64,000 nt of DNA from contig JAAZBG010000054.1 in NCBI GenBank assembly GCA_012513915.1, positions 1 to 64,000 on the forward strand. The letters are read 5' to 3'. Origin of the DNA: Fibrobacter sp. (lineage in GTDB: Bacteria; Fibrobacterota; Chitinivibrionia; Chitinivibrionales; Chitinispirillaceae). The translations under genes were made by a program, and so were the position numbers. Positions 44,830-53,694 of the stretch are shown in pieces. The notes below the pieces were generated by a model that made no database searches, was not told the origin of the DNA, and worked only from the letters and a program-made list of their open reading frames with translations. Numbering within the stretch: position 1 is the first letter of the stretch; every line of letters starts with the position of its first letter.

Positions 44830-45048
44830 GGGCGAATTATTATTCGCCCGTACGGTTATTTCAGGCAGGGGCGAATAATTATTCGCCCGTATGGTTATTT
44901 CAGGCAGGGGCGAATCATCATTCGCCCGTACGGTTATATTAGGCAGGGGCGAATCATTATTCACCCGTACGGTTATTTCAGGCAGGGGCGAATCATCATT
45001 CGCCCGTACGGTTATATTAGGCAGGGGCGAATAATGATTCGCCCCTGC
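44828..45048. repeat. 39-bp tandem hairpin array (6 copies)
   Basis: Six cores of the form GGGGCGAATnATnATTCGCCC start at 44828, 44867, 44906, 44945, 44984 and 45023, i.e. exactly every 39 bp. The separators are GTACGGTTATTTCAGGCA or GTACGGTTATATTAGGCA. Each core is a self-complementary 8-bp-arm hairpin. The first unit overlaps the glgA stop codon and the last ends 10 bp before the small CDS on the other strand. The regular period could suggest a CRISPR-like array, but there are no unique spacers. Confidence 0.95.
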
Positions 45049-45057
45049 TACTGCGGA

Positions 45058-45231
45058 TTACGCCTGGACATCAAAATTGCCGCCTTTGCCAATCTCGGCA
45101 CCTACTGCCTGACCCACGGTGAATTTCATCAGTTTTTCTGCTGCTTCCACGGATTTCTGCGTTGCCTGCATCAGGATCGCATTAACTGCATCCACATTCC
45201 CGCCACCGCCACGTACGCCTTCAACACTCAT
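45058..45231 (-). CDS. Small 57-aa protein (possible motility-type)
   Basis: Reverse-strand ORF: ATG at 45231, TAA at 45058-45060, 57 residues beginning MSVEGVRGGGGNVDAVNA and ending GNFDVQA. It is supported by a strong AGGAGG site (45237-45242 complement) with a 5-nt spacer. It is alpha-helical with AILMQATQKSVEAAEKLMKF (residues 18-37). The pattern resembles small YjfB-type putative motility proteins, but no function is established. It is easily missed because of its size. Confidence 0.65.
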   Translation of the reverse strand: MSVEGVRGGGGNVDAVNAILMQATQKSVEAAEKLMKFTVGQAVGAEIGKGGNFDVQA

Positions 45232-45480
45232 CTATTCCTCCTGAAAATATGAAACGAAATCCCTTCGTTTTATTTATCGGCAGAATGATAAACAACTTTA
45301 GGAGAAAGTGCATATGAGCACAAACTAATTGTTTCTATTCGTGCAGATATTGCCAGTAACGTATAGTCTCAGATTAATACTGTTTTATATACTCCTATCC
45401 GCCATACCTTGTTTCACGTCATATTTTAATAAACATTTGAAGGAGAGATCAGCAAAAGAGAAACTTTGCAGAAAAATTTA

Positions 45481-45537
45481 TTGCAAAAATGCTCTATCTG
45501 TTATATATTTGCTATAACAGTTAACACATTTATAGCA
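45481..45537 (+). promoter_or_regulatory. Promoter with overlapping operator palindromes (GntR autoregulation)
   Basis: TTGCAA (45481-45486), 17 bp, TATATT (45504-45509) makes a promoter. Overlapping it are two perfect inverted repeats: CTGTTATA-n7-TATAACAG (45498-45520) and TGCTATAA-n12-TTATAGCA (45510-45537). They end 2 bp before the GntR start codon, the expected place for self-repression. Confidence 0.55.
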
Positions 45538-45539
45538 AG

Positions 45540-45932
45540 ATGTTTATTATGATATTAAAAATTATACTTGAATCGGATATTCCCATTTACCGTCAGATAC
45601 GCAACGCTGTCATTGAGGGTATTGCCTTAGGACAACTTAATGCCGGTGAAGGGTTGCCATCCGTTCGTCAGCTTTCATCAGAGCTCGGCATAAATATGCA
45701 TACTGTAAATAAAGCATACACACTTCTGAAACAGGATGGTTTCATCACCATTCATCGCCAGAAAGGTGTTGTTGTCAATCAGCGCAGTGAAATGAAACTG
45801 ATGCAGTCGCAATACGATCAGTTATCACAAGAGATGAAGCCGCTGATTGCCGAGGCATTCTGCCGGGGGCTCACTCTTGAGGAAATTAACGGAATCTGTA
45901 AAAAATTTTATACACAATTTAAGGAGCTTTGA
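45540..45932 (+). CDS. GntR-family regulator (YtrA-like)
   Basis: A 130-aa regulator. A winged-helix GntR DNA-binding domain (about 10-78) holds PIYRQIRNAVIEGIALGQL, GLPSVRQLSSELGINMHTVNKAYTLL and GFITIHRQKG. A short C-terminal helix (about 85-130) replaces the usual large effector domain. This is the YtrA subfamily, which commonly controls adjacent membrane-protein or ABC genes. It sits directly before a DUF1648 membrane protein, which it presumably regulates along with itself. The ATG at 45540 has no clear ribosome site; the ATG at 45549 is an alternative. Confidence 0.9.
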   Translation: MFIMILKIILESDIPIYRQIRNAVIEGIALGQLNAGEGLPSVRQLSSELGINMHTVNKAYTLLKQDGFITIHRQKGVVVNQRSEMKLMQSQYDQLSQEMKPLIAEAFCRGLTLEEINGICKKFYTQFKEL

Positions 45933-45933
45933 G

Positions 45934-47058
45934 ATGCATACTATATTCACACTATTGATTATAGCAACATGTTTCCTGCCAATATATTTATTATTTGCAT
46001 TTATACCATATCTATCAAGAAGAACGGAGTGCCTTGGTGTTGGAATACCCGAAGAACAATATGATACACCAGAACTATCAATACTGCGGAAAAAGTATCG
46101 CAATTCGATATTACTCGGGGGAGGATTATTTATAGCGGTCGTTTTTTTAACCGTATTTATGAACATGGAACAGTTTGCAGAAATGGTAATGGTCGTTTCT
46201 TTACTGATGATGATCATTACTGAGGGAAGCATCTATCTGCATTACCATAAAAAAATAAAAATGCTCAAAAAAGATAATGGGTGGCTGTCCGAAAATGTGC
46301 AGATTCTTGTTGCTGATACCACACTTGTTTCCGGGAAAGAATGTGCTTCACCGCTCTGGTTTATTCTATACCCGCTGATTATAATTCTGACAATTCTTAC
46401 AGGCTTACTGTTATTTGATACTATGCCCGACCGGGTACCTATTAAATTTGATTTCCAGGGCCATGTAATCCGCTGGGCTGACAAATCAATAGGAGTTGTT
46501 TTTTTCGCACCTCTGACACAACTATTTTTATCGATAACATTTATATTAACCTATGTCGGTATACGAAATGCTAAACGACAGATTGATGCATCAAATCCTG
46601 ATGAATCGAGAAAACGAATCTCCATTTTTAGAAAAGCCTGGTCCTATTTTACTGTTTTCGGAGGACTGCTCCTGCTCTTGATGTTTGGTCTTATGCAGTT
46701 GTCTTTTATAGGAATTATTACCAATCAGTCAACAACAATAATATTCACTATGGGTCCGGTGATACTTTTAATTGCGGCGGCAATCGCACTTTCGGTGAAA
46801 ATTGGTCAGGGTGGCAGTCGTGTCAATATAAAAAGATACAGTAATGATCAGGGAATGGTTATCAATCGGGATGACGACCAGTACTGGAAATACGGTGTGT
46901 TTTATGTAAACCGAAATGACCCGGCTATATTCCTTGAAAAGAGGGCTGGAATCGGATGGACAATTAATTTCGGACAACCCCTTTCCTGGATTATTATTGT
47001 TGGTTTTGTATTATTTTCCGGGGTGTTTGTTATCGTAAGTAATTGGTTGACAAAGTAA
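45934..47058 (+). CDS. DUF1648/DUF5808 membrane protein
   Basis: A 374-aa protein starting MHTIFTLLIIATCF, with AAGGAG 7 bp upstream. The longer in-frame ORF overlaps the regulator and is rejected. The GntR stop and this ATG are 1 bp apart. There are eight or so transmembrane helices. The DUF1648 block MPDRVPIKFDFQGHVIRW lies about residues 170-187. A C-terminal DUF5808 region has KYGVFYVNRNDPAIFLEKRAG and GWTINFGQP. These proteins usually accompany GntR/YtrA regulators. Function uncertain. Confidence 0.88.
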   Translation: MHTIFTLLIIATCFLPIYLLFAFIPYLSRRTECLGVGIPEEQYDTPELSILRKKYRNSILLGGGLFIAVVFLTVFMNMEQFAEMVMVVSLLMMIITEGSIYLHYHKKIKMLKKDNGWLSENVQILVADTTLVSGKECASPLWFILYPLIIILTILTGLLLFDTMPDRVPIKFDFQGHVIRWADKSIGVVFFAPLTQLFLSITFILTYVGIRNAKRQIDASNPDESRKRISIFRKAWSYFTVFGGLLLLLMFGLMQLSFIGIITNQSTTIIFTMGPVILLIAAAIALSVKIGQGGSRVNIKRYSNDQGMVINRDDDQYWKYGVFYVNRNDPAIFLEKRAGIGWTINFGQPLSWIIIVGFVLFSGVFVIVSNWLTK

Positions 47059-47173
47059 TTTGTTTTGCCGGAAGAAATGAATAGGAATCATTTAATATTA
47101 TCAATCCTGATATTAAAAATTCCTGTATAAAAATAGCTGTTGCTGCCAATACAATCATCCCTTGGCTCGCCCC

Positions 47174-48013
47174 CTATTCCTTCCACAGTGAATTCAGAAA
47201 TTTGATCGATGACACCACGATATCCGGTTTCCAGGGTGATTCATGCAGCATTTCGGGAGTAGTTTCCCCGGTTAATACACAAATTGATGTCATATTCGCA
47301 TTGATACCAAAAGCAATATCTGTGTACAACCGGTCTCCGATCATGACCATTTTATCATGGGGTACAGTAAATCGTTTACTGATAATATCCGCCATTATCC
47401 TGCCTGGTTTTCCAATGAATTGAGGTTCTGCGCCAGTGGCATTCTGTATCATTTTGCAAATAGAGCCGCAATCGGGAATAAAGCGGTTATTCGCAACGGG
47501 ACAGACAATATCGGGATTTGTTGCGATAAATTCCGCACCACGTTCTATATATTTACAACACGCTCTAAGTTTCGCATATGTCAATTCTGTGTCAAAACCG
47601 ACAAGTACACAGTCGGCTTGTTGTGAAGACTCTTCACATATTGTAAACCCCATTGTCCTGAATTCATTGCGCAAAGCCTCTGTTCCTGCAATGTACACAG
47701 AACAGTCTGCCGGATAGTGCTCCTTTATGTAAGCTCCGGCTGCAAACCCTGATGTCAATATCATATGGTCTGTTACAGGAAAACCAAACGCTTTAATTTT
47801 ATTTACATAATCAGACGTACTCATTGATGAATTATTTGTCAGGAAAAGAACCTCTGAACCCGCCTGTTTTACGGCTCGTACAAAATCAAGCGCACCATCA
47901 ATAAGTTTATTCTCTATGTAAACAGTCCCGTCAAGGTCAAGTACATACAGTTTTTTATCATTAAGTAATGATAGTGCATCAAGAGAGTCTATGCGCATTA
48001 TTCCACATTTCAT
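47174..48013 (-). CDS. HAD-IIA (NagD-like) phosphatase
   Basis: A 279-aa HAD-superfamily phosphatase. The nucleophile motif is DLDGTVY (about residues 21-27), motif II TNNSS (about 59-63), motif III Lys in IGKPGR (about 205-210), and motif IV GDRLYTDI (about 231-238). The family cap type is C2, like NagD and PNPase-type phosphatases acting on small phosphorylated metabolites. It is monocistronic. The stop is at 47174 and nothing else is encoded in the 115-bp gap to the previous gene. Confidence 0.93.
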   Translation of the reverse strand: MKCGIMRIDSLDALSLLNDKKLYVLDLDGTVYIENKLIDGALDFVRAVKQAGSEVLFLTNNSSMSTSDYVNKIKAFGFPVTDHMILTSGFAAGAYIKEHYPADCSVYIAGTEALRNEFRTMGFTICEESSQQADCVLVGFDTELTYAKLRACCKYIERGAEFIATNPDIVCPVANNRFIPDCGSICKMIQNATGAEPQFIGKPGRIMADIISKRFTVPHDKMVMIGDRLYTDIAFGINANMTSICVLTGETTPEMLHESPWKPDIVVSSIKFLNSLWKE

Positions 48014-48282
48014 TGTAATTCGGTACTCTGATTTACCAGGGAAAGCTCATTGTATGACCGATACAGGATACAATTTCAGAGTAGTACCGGTTACGCATCA
48101 TCCCATAAACACCGACAAATTCAAACACGACACAGGATTGCTCCAGCGTTTCCGACAATGATCTTTTTACAAATACCATTTGAAGGAAACCTATATACCA
48201 GTAAAATAGTTTTAATTTAAAATGATTGGGGAATTTTTTTGTCTCTGGAAAACAGGATACTGCCAGACAAAGTACACATTAA
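48014..48282. other. Non-coding gap
   Basis: This 269-bp region lies between two minus-strand genes. I see no ORF, tRNA, clear hairpin terminator or repeat in it. Confidence 0.4.
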
Positions 48283-49797
48283 CTAATCATAAGCTTCTTC
48301 ATAAAAATCGGCTTCCTCTTTCCATGGCAACAACAGCTGGGAACGGCTTGTCTGTTTGAGTTTGCGCAATGCTTTAATTTCAATCTGGCGCACTCGTTCA
48401 TTTGTCAAATGAAGTACCTTACCGATTTCTCCAAGCGTTTTTATCCGCCCGTCATCAAGGCCAAAACGCATGATCACCGTTTGTTTTTCTTTGACATCAA
48501 GGGAATCCAGTACCTGAGCAATATGTTCGCGCAACGACGAAAGCGACAATTTTTGAAATGGATCCTCTGAACGGGTATCTTCAATATATTCACCAATCGT
48601 TGTTCCATCCTCACTGTTTATTTCCATATCAAGCGAGATTGGATTTGATGCACACTCCATTGCTGCTTCAATTTTATCAATTGGCGTTTTGAGTGCTTCC
48701 GCAATCTGCATGATTGTTGGCTGTTCTCCGGTTTTTAAGCTCCAATCACGACTGAACCGTTCAATTTTACTTACCAGATCAAACGTATTTGCAGGCAAAT
48801 GAATCGTTTTTGATTTCTCATGTATTGCACGGGTAATTGACTGACGCACCCACCAAATCGCGTAAGTACTGAATTTGTACCCTTTTCGGTAATCGAAATT
48901 TTCCACCGCCGTAATAAGCCCCTTATTACCCTCCTGAATAAGATCACTTATTTCAAGCCCCCTATGAATATAGCGTTTTGCAACACTTACCACGAGGCGA
49001 ACATTGGCTTCAATGATCGAACACTTTGCCTGATTCCGCATCTCCTCCCAGTTTGTGAAATCATCAAGTTCACTACTGTCGGGGTTTTGCAAAAGAATTT
49101 TCTTGAATTTCTCAAGCAACTCCTTTACCCGTCGTGAATTAAGCTTCAGTTGCTGACAAAGCTCTATCAAACGTTCCTGCGCAGTCAGTAATTCGTTTTT
49201 ATCACCACCATTATCTGCCAATTCTTTTTTTAATCGTTCGACATCTTCTGAGACATCCTGAATCTTTTTAATAGATTCAAAAAAATTTTTTTTCTGTTCT
49301 TCAACCTCAGCAGGCTCCTTTATAAGATCCTCTTCAATGCGAAGTATATCAGTACATTCCACCTTGCCGGATTCAAGCCACTCCTTAAATATATAAAGCA
49401 TTCCGACAATTTCAGGTACCCGGTACGCCATATCAAGAAGCTTGAATTGCGCAAAACGCATAAGAATTGCATATTGCACCTCCTGCCCCCTTGACATAAG
49501 AGGTACTCTTCCGAGACTATTGAGATATATCCACGTCGGATCTGAAAAATTTCCTTTACGTTCAGAATTGAGAGTCCTGACAGGTTTACTGCGTGCGACA
49601 TCTTTTCTGACAACTTGAATTTCTATTTTTTCTTCTACCAAAGCACTCCTGAGTGCCTTTACATCATTGGGATCGCTTGCAATTTCATGTATCTGTGCAT
49701 CAGATACAAAACCCTGCAGCCGTGCAATCTTATGCAGCCGGGTGATCTTCCGGGCAAATTTATCGATAGATTCCTGAAGTTCATCATTATGTATCAT
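48283..49797 (-). CDS. Primary-type RNA polymerase sigma-70 factor
   Basis: A 504-aa sigma factor. The N-terminal region (about 1-70) resembles region 1.1. Region 1.2 (about 85-130) is followed by a polar, partly coiled non-conserved insert (about 145-250). Regions 2.1-2.4 contain [53 protein letters not shown] and the region 3 start. Region 4.2 reads [28 protein letters not shown]. The complete set of regions fits a housekeeping sigma (RpoD/SigA). Whether it is the only one in the genome is unknown. Single gene, with no operon partners. Confidence 0.92.
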   Translation of the reverse strand: MIHNDELQESIDKFARKITRLHKIARLQGFVSDAQIHEIASDPNDVKALRSALVEEKIEIQVVRKDVARSKPVRTLNSERKGNFSDPTWIYLNSLGRVPLMSRGQEVQYAILMRFAQFKLLDMAYRVPEIVGMLYIFKEWLESGKVECTDILRIEEDLIKEPAEVEEQKKNFFESIKKIQDVSEDVERLKKELADNGGDKNELLTAQERLIELCQQLKLNSRRVKELLEKFKKILLQNPDSSELDDFTNWEEMRNQAKCSIIEANVRLVVSVAKRYIHRGLEISDLIQEGNKGLITAVENFDYRKGYKFSTYAIWWVRQSITRAIHEKSKTIHLPANTFDLVSKIERFSRDWSLKTGEQPTIMQIAEALKTPIDKIEAAMECASNPISLDMEINSEDGTTIGEYIEDTRSEDPFQKLSLSSLREHIAQVLDSLDVKEKQTVIMRFGLDDGRIKTLGEIGKVLHLTNERVRQIEIKALRKLKQTSRSQLLLPWKEEADFYEEAYD

Positions 49798-50020
49798 ATA
49801 CGACCCCTGAAATTCTTTTCATATATTGTATGATAGCCTCCGGCATTGTTCAAGGAAAAGTTTTATGCCGGCATAAAGTGTGAAATCCAATAGCAAAACG
49901 CTCTCATTTTTTGCTCCTGGCTCACTACCACAAACTTTTGATTTCTATTGCTTTTAATCCTACAATATTTTATTATTACTGCAATGTTTTTAGTGTTAAT
50001 AAAATAACATATGAGGTTCT

Positions 50021-51322
50021 ATGGAGTTTTTAGATCAGATACCATCATTTATTACAGTAATAGTAATTTTTATCTCAATTCTTATCCTTTATAAAACCGG
50101 TGTATCTCTGGGACTTTCGATACTGATCCATTCGATTATTCTCGCACTTCTTGAGGGGACTGGTGTGCATGGTATCGCTTACATTTTCATGTCATTTCTA
50201 AAACCAGGTAACTACCTGTTGTTAATAGTAATAGCACTGCTCCTCTTTTTTACTGAAGCACTCCGCAATACGGGACGGATGGAAAAAACGGTTGATGCAC
50301 TAAAAGCGAAATGTAAAAGCAGAAAGGTCCTGTTAAGTGCACTGCCAGCACTTGTCGGCCTGCTTCCTATGCCGGGAGGAGCATTATTCAGCGCACCGAT
50401 GGTCAGTTCCCTTGACACAGAAAGTAAACTGACATCAAGCTATAAAGCTGCGATCAATTACTGGTTCAGACATATATGGGAATTCTGGTGGCCGCTCTAC
50501 CCCGGTGTTATTGTTGCCATAAAGTATTGTGGTTTACCAATTGGCATATTTTTACTCATACAGTTGCCATTTACAGTTTGCGCAATAATCAGCGGATATC
50601 TTTTTATCCTTAAACGGCATCCTGCAGATTATACAACTTCGTCTGACTCTCAAAAGAGTTCACTGCACCTCTTATCTGCGCTCGGTCCGATTCTTATTCT
50701 CGTAGTGATCGCAACAAGCGGAGCATTTCTTCTTCCCTATGCCGGAGTTCCATCATCGCTGGCAAATCTTCTGAGTATGCCAGCAGGATTGCTTGTCGCA
50801 CTGATAATTACTTTCAAATCCGACCACTTCGCATTTAGTAAATCACTTAAGCTCTTCACCTCGAAGTCAACCTGGACACTGTTGCTTGTTGTAATAGGGG
50901 TACTCGCCTTTTCATCAACATTACAGATGCCAATCGGTGACAACAATGAAACCATTGTGTCAGAAATGCGTGATGAATTTCTGGGCATGCATTTCCCGAT
51001 ACTCCTTGTGATATGCCTGATACCGTTTATCGCAGGTGCCGTTACCGGGATCGCAGTGGGGTTTGTCGGTGCAAGTTTTCCCCTAATTTTTGGGCTCATC
51101 GGGGAGAATCCATCAACTGCAACGCTCATTGCGACAACATCCCTGGCGTACGCATGCGGGTATATCGGCATGATGCTCTCACCGCTGCATATCTGTCTCG
51201 TTGTAACTGCCAACCACTTCAAGACAGGATTAACTGATATTTACAGATATCTTTGGAAACCAATACTGCTAACAGGATTATTTGCGGCAATTTTATACAG
51301 TTGTTATCTGTACCTTATATGA
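50021..51322 (+). CDS. DUF401 family membrane protein
   Basis: A 433-aa integral membrane protein with ten to twelve helices. The diagnostic block is LPALVGLLPMPGGALFSAPMV (about 107-127) and the following HIWEFWWPLYPGV segment (about 151-163). A second half GVTGIAVGFVGASFPL (about 336-360) mirrors the first. The family probably transports or exchanges small molecules, but no substrate is known. It is separated by a hexamer array from the convergent DUF502 gene. Confidence 0.9.
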   Translation: MEFLDQIPSFITVIVIFISILILYKTGVSLGLSILIHSIILALLEGTGVHGIAYIFMSFLKPGNYLLLIVIALLLFFTEALRNTGRMEKTVDALKAKCKSRKVLLSALPALVGLLPMPGGALFSAPMVSSLDTESKLTSSYKAAINYWFRHIWEFWWPLYPGVIVAIKYCGLPIGIFLLIQLPFTVCAIISGYLFILKRHPADYTTSSDSQKSSLHLLSALGPILILVVIATSGAFLLPYAGVPSSLANLLSMPAGLLVALIITFKSDHFAFSKSLKLFTSKSTWTLLLVVIGVLAFSSTLQMPIGDNNETIVSEMRDEFLGMHFPILLVICLIPFIAGAVTGIAVGFVGASFPLIFGLIGENPSTATLIATTSLAYACGYIGMMLSPLHICLVVTANHFKTGLTDIYRYLWKPILLTGLFAAILYSCYLYLI

Positions 51323-51328
51323 AGAGAG

Positions 51329-51436
51329 GTTAAGGTTAAGGTTAAGATTAAGGTTAAGGTTAAGATTAAGGTTAAGGTCAAGATTGAGATTGAGATTGAG
51401 GTAGTTTTAGTTTTCCCTAACCTCAACCTTAACCTT
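51329..51436. repeat. Hexamer tandem array with inverted copy
   Basis: Twelve consecutive 6-mers (GTTAAG, ATTAAG, GTCAAG, ATTGAG; 51329-51400) begin 6 bp after the DUF401 stop. After a 14-bp loop an inverted set (CTAACCTCAACCTTAACCTT, to 51436) follows, so the whole could fold into a long hairpin. It ends 22 bp before the convergent DUF502 stop. Confidence 0.9.
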
Positions 51437-51457
51437 TATCTGAATATCTCCTGCATT

Positions 51458-52147
51458 CTAATCCCTTGGATCAACCATCGCTTTTTTAGATGCTTTGTGA
51501 GCTTTCCATTTTTTGATAAACTCACCAAGTGTTACACTGGTTGTGTGCAACATTTCACTTTTCGCTGAACTTACAAGCCCACCACTCACGGAGGCTTTGG
51601 CAACCAATTCCGGAATCAGTTCAACCGGTTTTAACTTCGCTTCGTTAACATATATCGTAACACCACTTGCAGGATTGGGAGTTGATGGAATATACACGCA
51701 GACAAGTGCTTCATCGACGGCATCAGAGATCTCGGTTGTTTCCCGTGATGTCACAAACCCAAGAGACCATAATCCCTCTGACGGATATTCAACCATGACT
51801 ACTTCACCAGGGAATTTTTGCTGAGGTTTAAGCATTGCATTAAAAATCTGCTGAATCGTTATAAACACTTTATTTAAAAGAGGAATACTAACGATAACCG
51901 CATTACCGATTTCAACAGCTTTCTTTTCGACATAGTTCCTTGTGATGATACCGGCAAGAAAAATCAGCAGTACCACAATCAGTACACCAAGCCCGGTCTC
52001 GGAAAGATTAACTCCTGTTGTTACCGGAATAATCAATTCAAACCAGCCAAATAGCTGCTTGAGAACAATTACAATCACAGTAATAGCCAGTACAACAATG
52101 AGTCCGGTAGTAAAATATGCCCATAGCTGTTTTAAAAAAAATCGCAT
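51458..52147 (-). CDS. DUF502 family membrane protein
   Basis: A 229-aa protein. Two N-terminal transmembrane helices (about 10-33 and 50-70) are followed by an amphipathic domain, PLLNKVFITIQQIFNAM (about 90-106). The DUF502 signature strands VVMVEYPSEGLWSLGFVT and YIPSTPNPASGVTIYV are present. The function of DUF502 is unknown; members occur in most phyla as single membrane proteins. It is convergent with DUF401. The ATG is supported by AGGAG. Confidence 0.9.
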   Translation of the reverse strand: MRFFLKQLWAYFTTGLIVVLAITVIVIVLKQLFGWFELIIPVTTGVNLSETGLGVLIVVLLIFLAGIITRNYVEKKAVEIGNAVIVSIPLLNKVFITIQQIFNAMLKPQQKFPGEVVMVEYPSEGLWSLGFVTSRETTEISDAVDEALVCVYIPSTPNPASGVTIYVNEAKLKPVELIPELVAKASVSGGLVSSAKSEMLHTTSVTLGEFIKKWKAHKASKKAMVDPRD

Positions 52148-52253
52148 TTTTAACTCCTGATTTTTTCTATATTACAATTTTGGCTCTTTTTTTTCAACAC
52201 TCTTTTATACGATATACATTTGTATAACAATACGGAAATATCCTTTAAAAGGA

Positions 52254-52970
52254 ATGATATTTAATAGTATGTATACACTGCATTCGATCAACGATCAATT
52301 TCTCGTTGTCAACAAATTTCCTGATGTACATTTTCATAAAGGTGCAACATCTGTCGGACTGGTTCAATCAATTCGGAATAATCTATCGCTTGATGAGCTT
52401 TACCCGGTACACCGACTTGACACTATGACATCAGGATTACTGCTTTTTGCCCGAAATCATCATACAGCACAGGAAATTGGATCCCTCTTTCAAAATCGGA
52501 CTATTGAGAAGTACTACATAGCCCTCGCCCCCGGAACACCCAAAAAAAAGCAGGGAATGATAAAGGGTGATCTTAAAAAAGGCCGCAGCGGTCAATGGGT
52601 ATTATCGCAATCACAGAAGAATCCATCACTTACGCGATTTATCAGCAGAGGACTTGGCAACGGTCTGCGCCTCTACCTTCTCAAACCATTCACCGGCCGG
52701 ACTCATCAGCTCCGGGTGGTAATGAAATCAATCAGTGTTCCAATTCTTGGTGATCCTATCTATAGAAACCCGGAAAAACATGCGATCAATTTCGACCGTG
52801 GCTATCTTCATTCATTTGCGATGCGATTCAGGCTGGGTGATAGTAATTTCAGCTTTGTTGTTAAACCGGATATCGGAATGCACTTTCTTTCTGATGAGTG
52901 CAGGAGCATGATTCAAACCATGATTGAACCCTGGATTTTTTTTGAGTCACCCAATGCTGGAAAACCTTAA
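52254..52970 (+). CDS. RluA-family pseudouridine synthase
   Basis: A 238-aa pseudouridine synthase of the RluA class. The catalytic Asp lies in PVHRLDTMTSGLLLFA (about 52-67). IEKYYIAL (about 85-92) and GRTHQLRVVMKSISVPILGDPIY (about 151-173) are the other family blocks. It lacks the S4 domain of the larger members, in keeping with RluA/RluE-sized enzymes acting on rRNA or tRNA. The substrate is undetermined. Two ATG codons (52254, 52269) are possible; the first is directly after AAGGA, so the second may be preferred. Confidence 0.92.
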   Translation: MIFNSMYTLHSINDQFLVVNKFPDVHFHKGATSVGLVQSIRNNLSLDELYPVHRLDTMTSGLLLFARNHHTAQEIGSLFQNRTIEKYYIALAPGTPKKKQGMIKGDLKKGRSGQWVLSQSQKNPSLTRFISRGLGNGLRLYLLKPFTGRTHQLRVVMKSISVPILGDPIYRNPEKHAINFDRGYLHSFAMRFRLGDSNFSFVVKPDIGMHFLSDECRSMIQTMIEPWIFFESPNAGKP

Positions 52971-53125
52971 TTCCATCTGATTTTACAGTCTATGACGCTC
53001 AGCGATACCACAGGACCATTCCAGCAGCGCTTTAAAAATCAGCCATCTATACGCAGGAATAAATTATTTTTATTCTCTGCTTATATAGGGCAAAAATTTT
53101 ATTGCTTGAACACGGAGTACTACTT

Positions 53126-53551
53126 ATGACACATAAAAAAACGATTCAACTGCCAATGCTCATTGCAGCGGTAACACTTTGCTTTCTACCTTTCATGTTT
53201 TCAAACGGCTGTATGTTTGATCCGGGAACAACATCCAATACGAGTGACAGCACAACCTACAGAGTGAATGGCAAAGTATACACTACAGAGTCGAAATTTC
53301 TTGCAGGTATTCACGTATCACTTTACGATTCTGTTAACTCCATTCGTTCATCAGTTTCTATAACCGACACAAATGGATCATATTCAATTTCATTTCCATA
53401 CATTAAGCAGCGATTGCTTACTATAGACTATGTGGTTCCAACATCTCTTTCTGATTTATATGTGGGGAAACGTGATACGCTTCATTTTGATGATAATTAT
53501 TTCAAATTCAGCTTTATTAAATATCATGAAGCCATAGTGCAATCAAAATAA
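53126..53551 (+). CDS. Lipoprotein with carboxypeptidase-regulatory-like domain
   Basis: A 141-aa protein from ATG 53126 (MTHKKT), with GGAG 8 bp upstream. A lipoprotein signal (lipobox FSNGC, Cys about 29) precedes an Asp/Ser/Thr spacer. A single beta-sandwich domain follows (about 50-140) with YRVNGKVYTTESKFLAGIHVSLYD and TDTNGSYSISF, the pattern of CarboxypepD_reg-like domains. It is likely a small periplasmic lipoprotein of unknown role, encoded alone. The longer ORF from 53102 is rejected. Confidence 0.75.
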   Translation: MTHKKTIQLPMLIAAVTLCFLPFMFSNGCMFDPGTTSNTSDSTTYRVNGKVYTTESKFLAGIHVSLYDSVNSIRSSVSITDTNGSYSISFPYIKQRLLTIDYVVPTSLSDLYVGKRDTLHFDDNYFKFSFIKYHEAIVQSK

Positions 53552-53694
53552 TTCTATTGATATGGTAACGAATCGTTTTTTCAAACGGTCTGGTTACAGA
53601 ATAGCCCGAACCCGACTTGTAAAGAAGACGTTTAATTGAAATAAACGACTGATGTTTTATTATTCATTGTTATTGTTTCTATAAAAGGTAGTAC

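Noticed and set aside
44828..45048. CRISPR array
   Set aside because: The 39-bp units are full copies including the between-hairpin sequence, so there are no unique spacers, and no cas gene lies nearby.
45847..45933. Upstream extension of the DUF1648 protein
   Set aside because: The extension runs inside the GntR gene and the ATG at 45934 has AAGGAG at the right distance.
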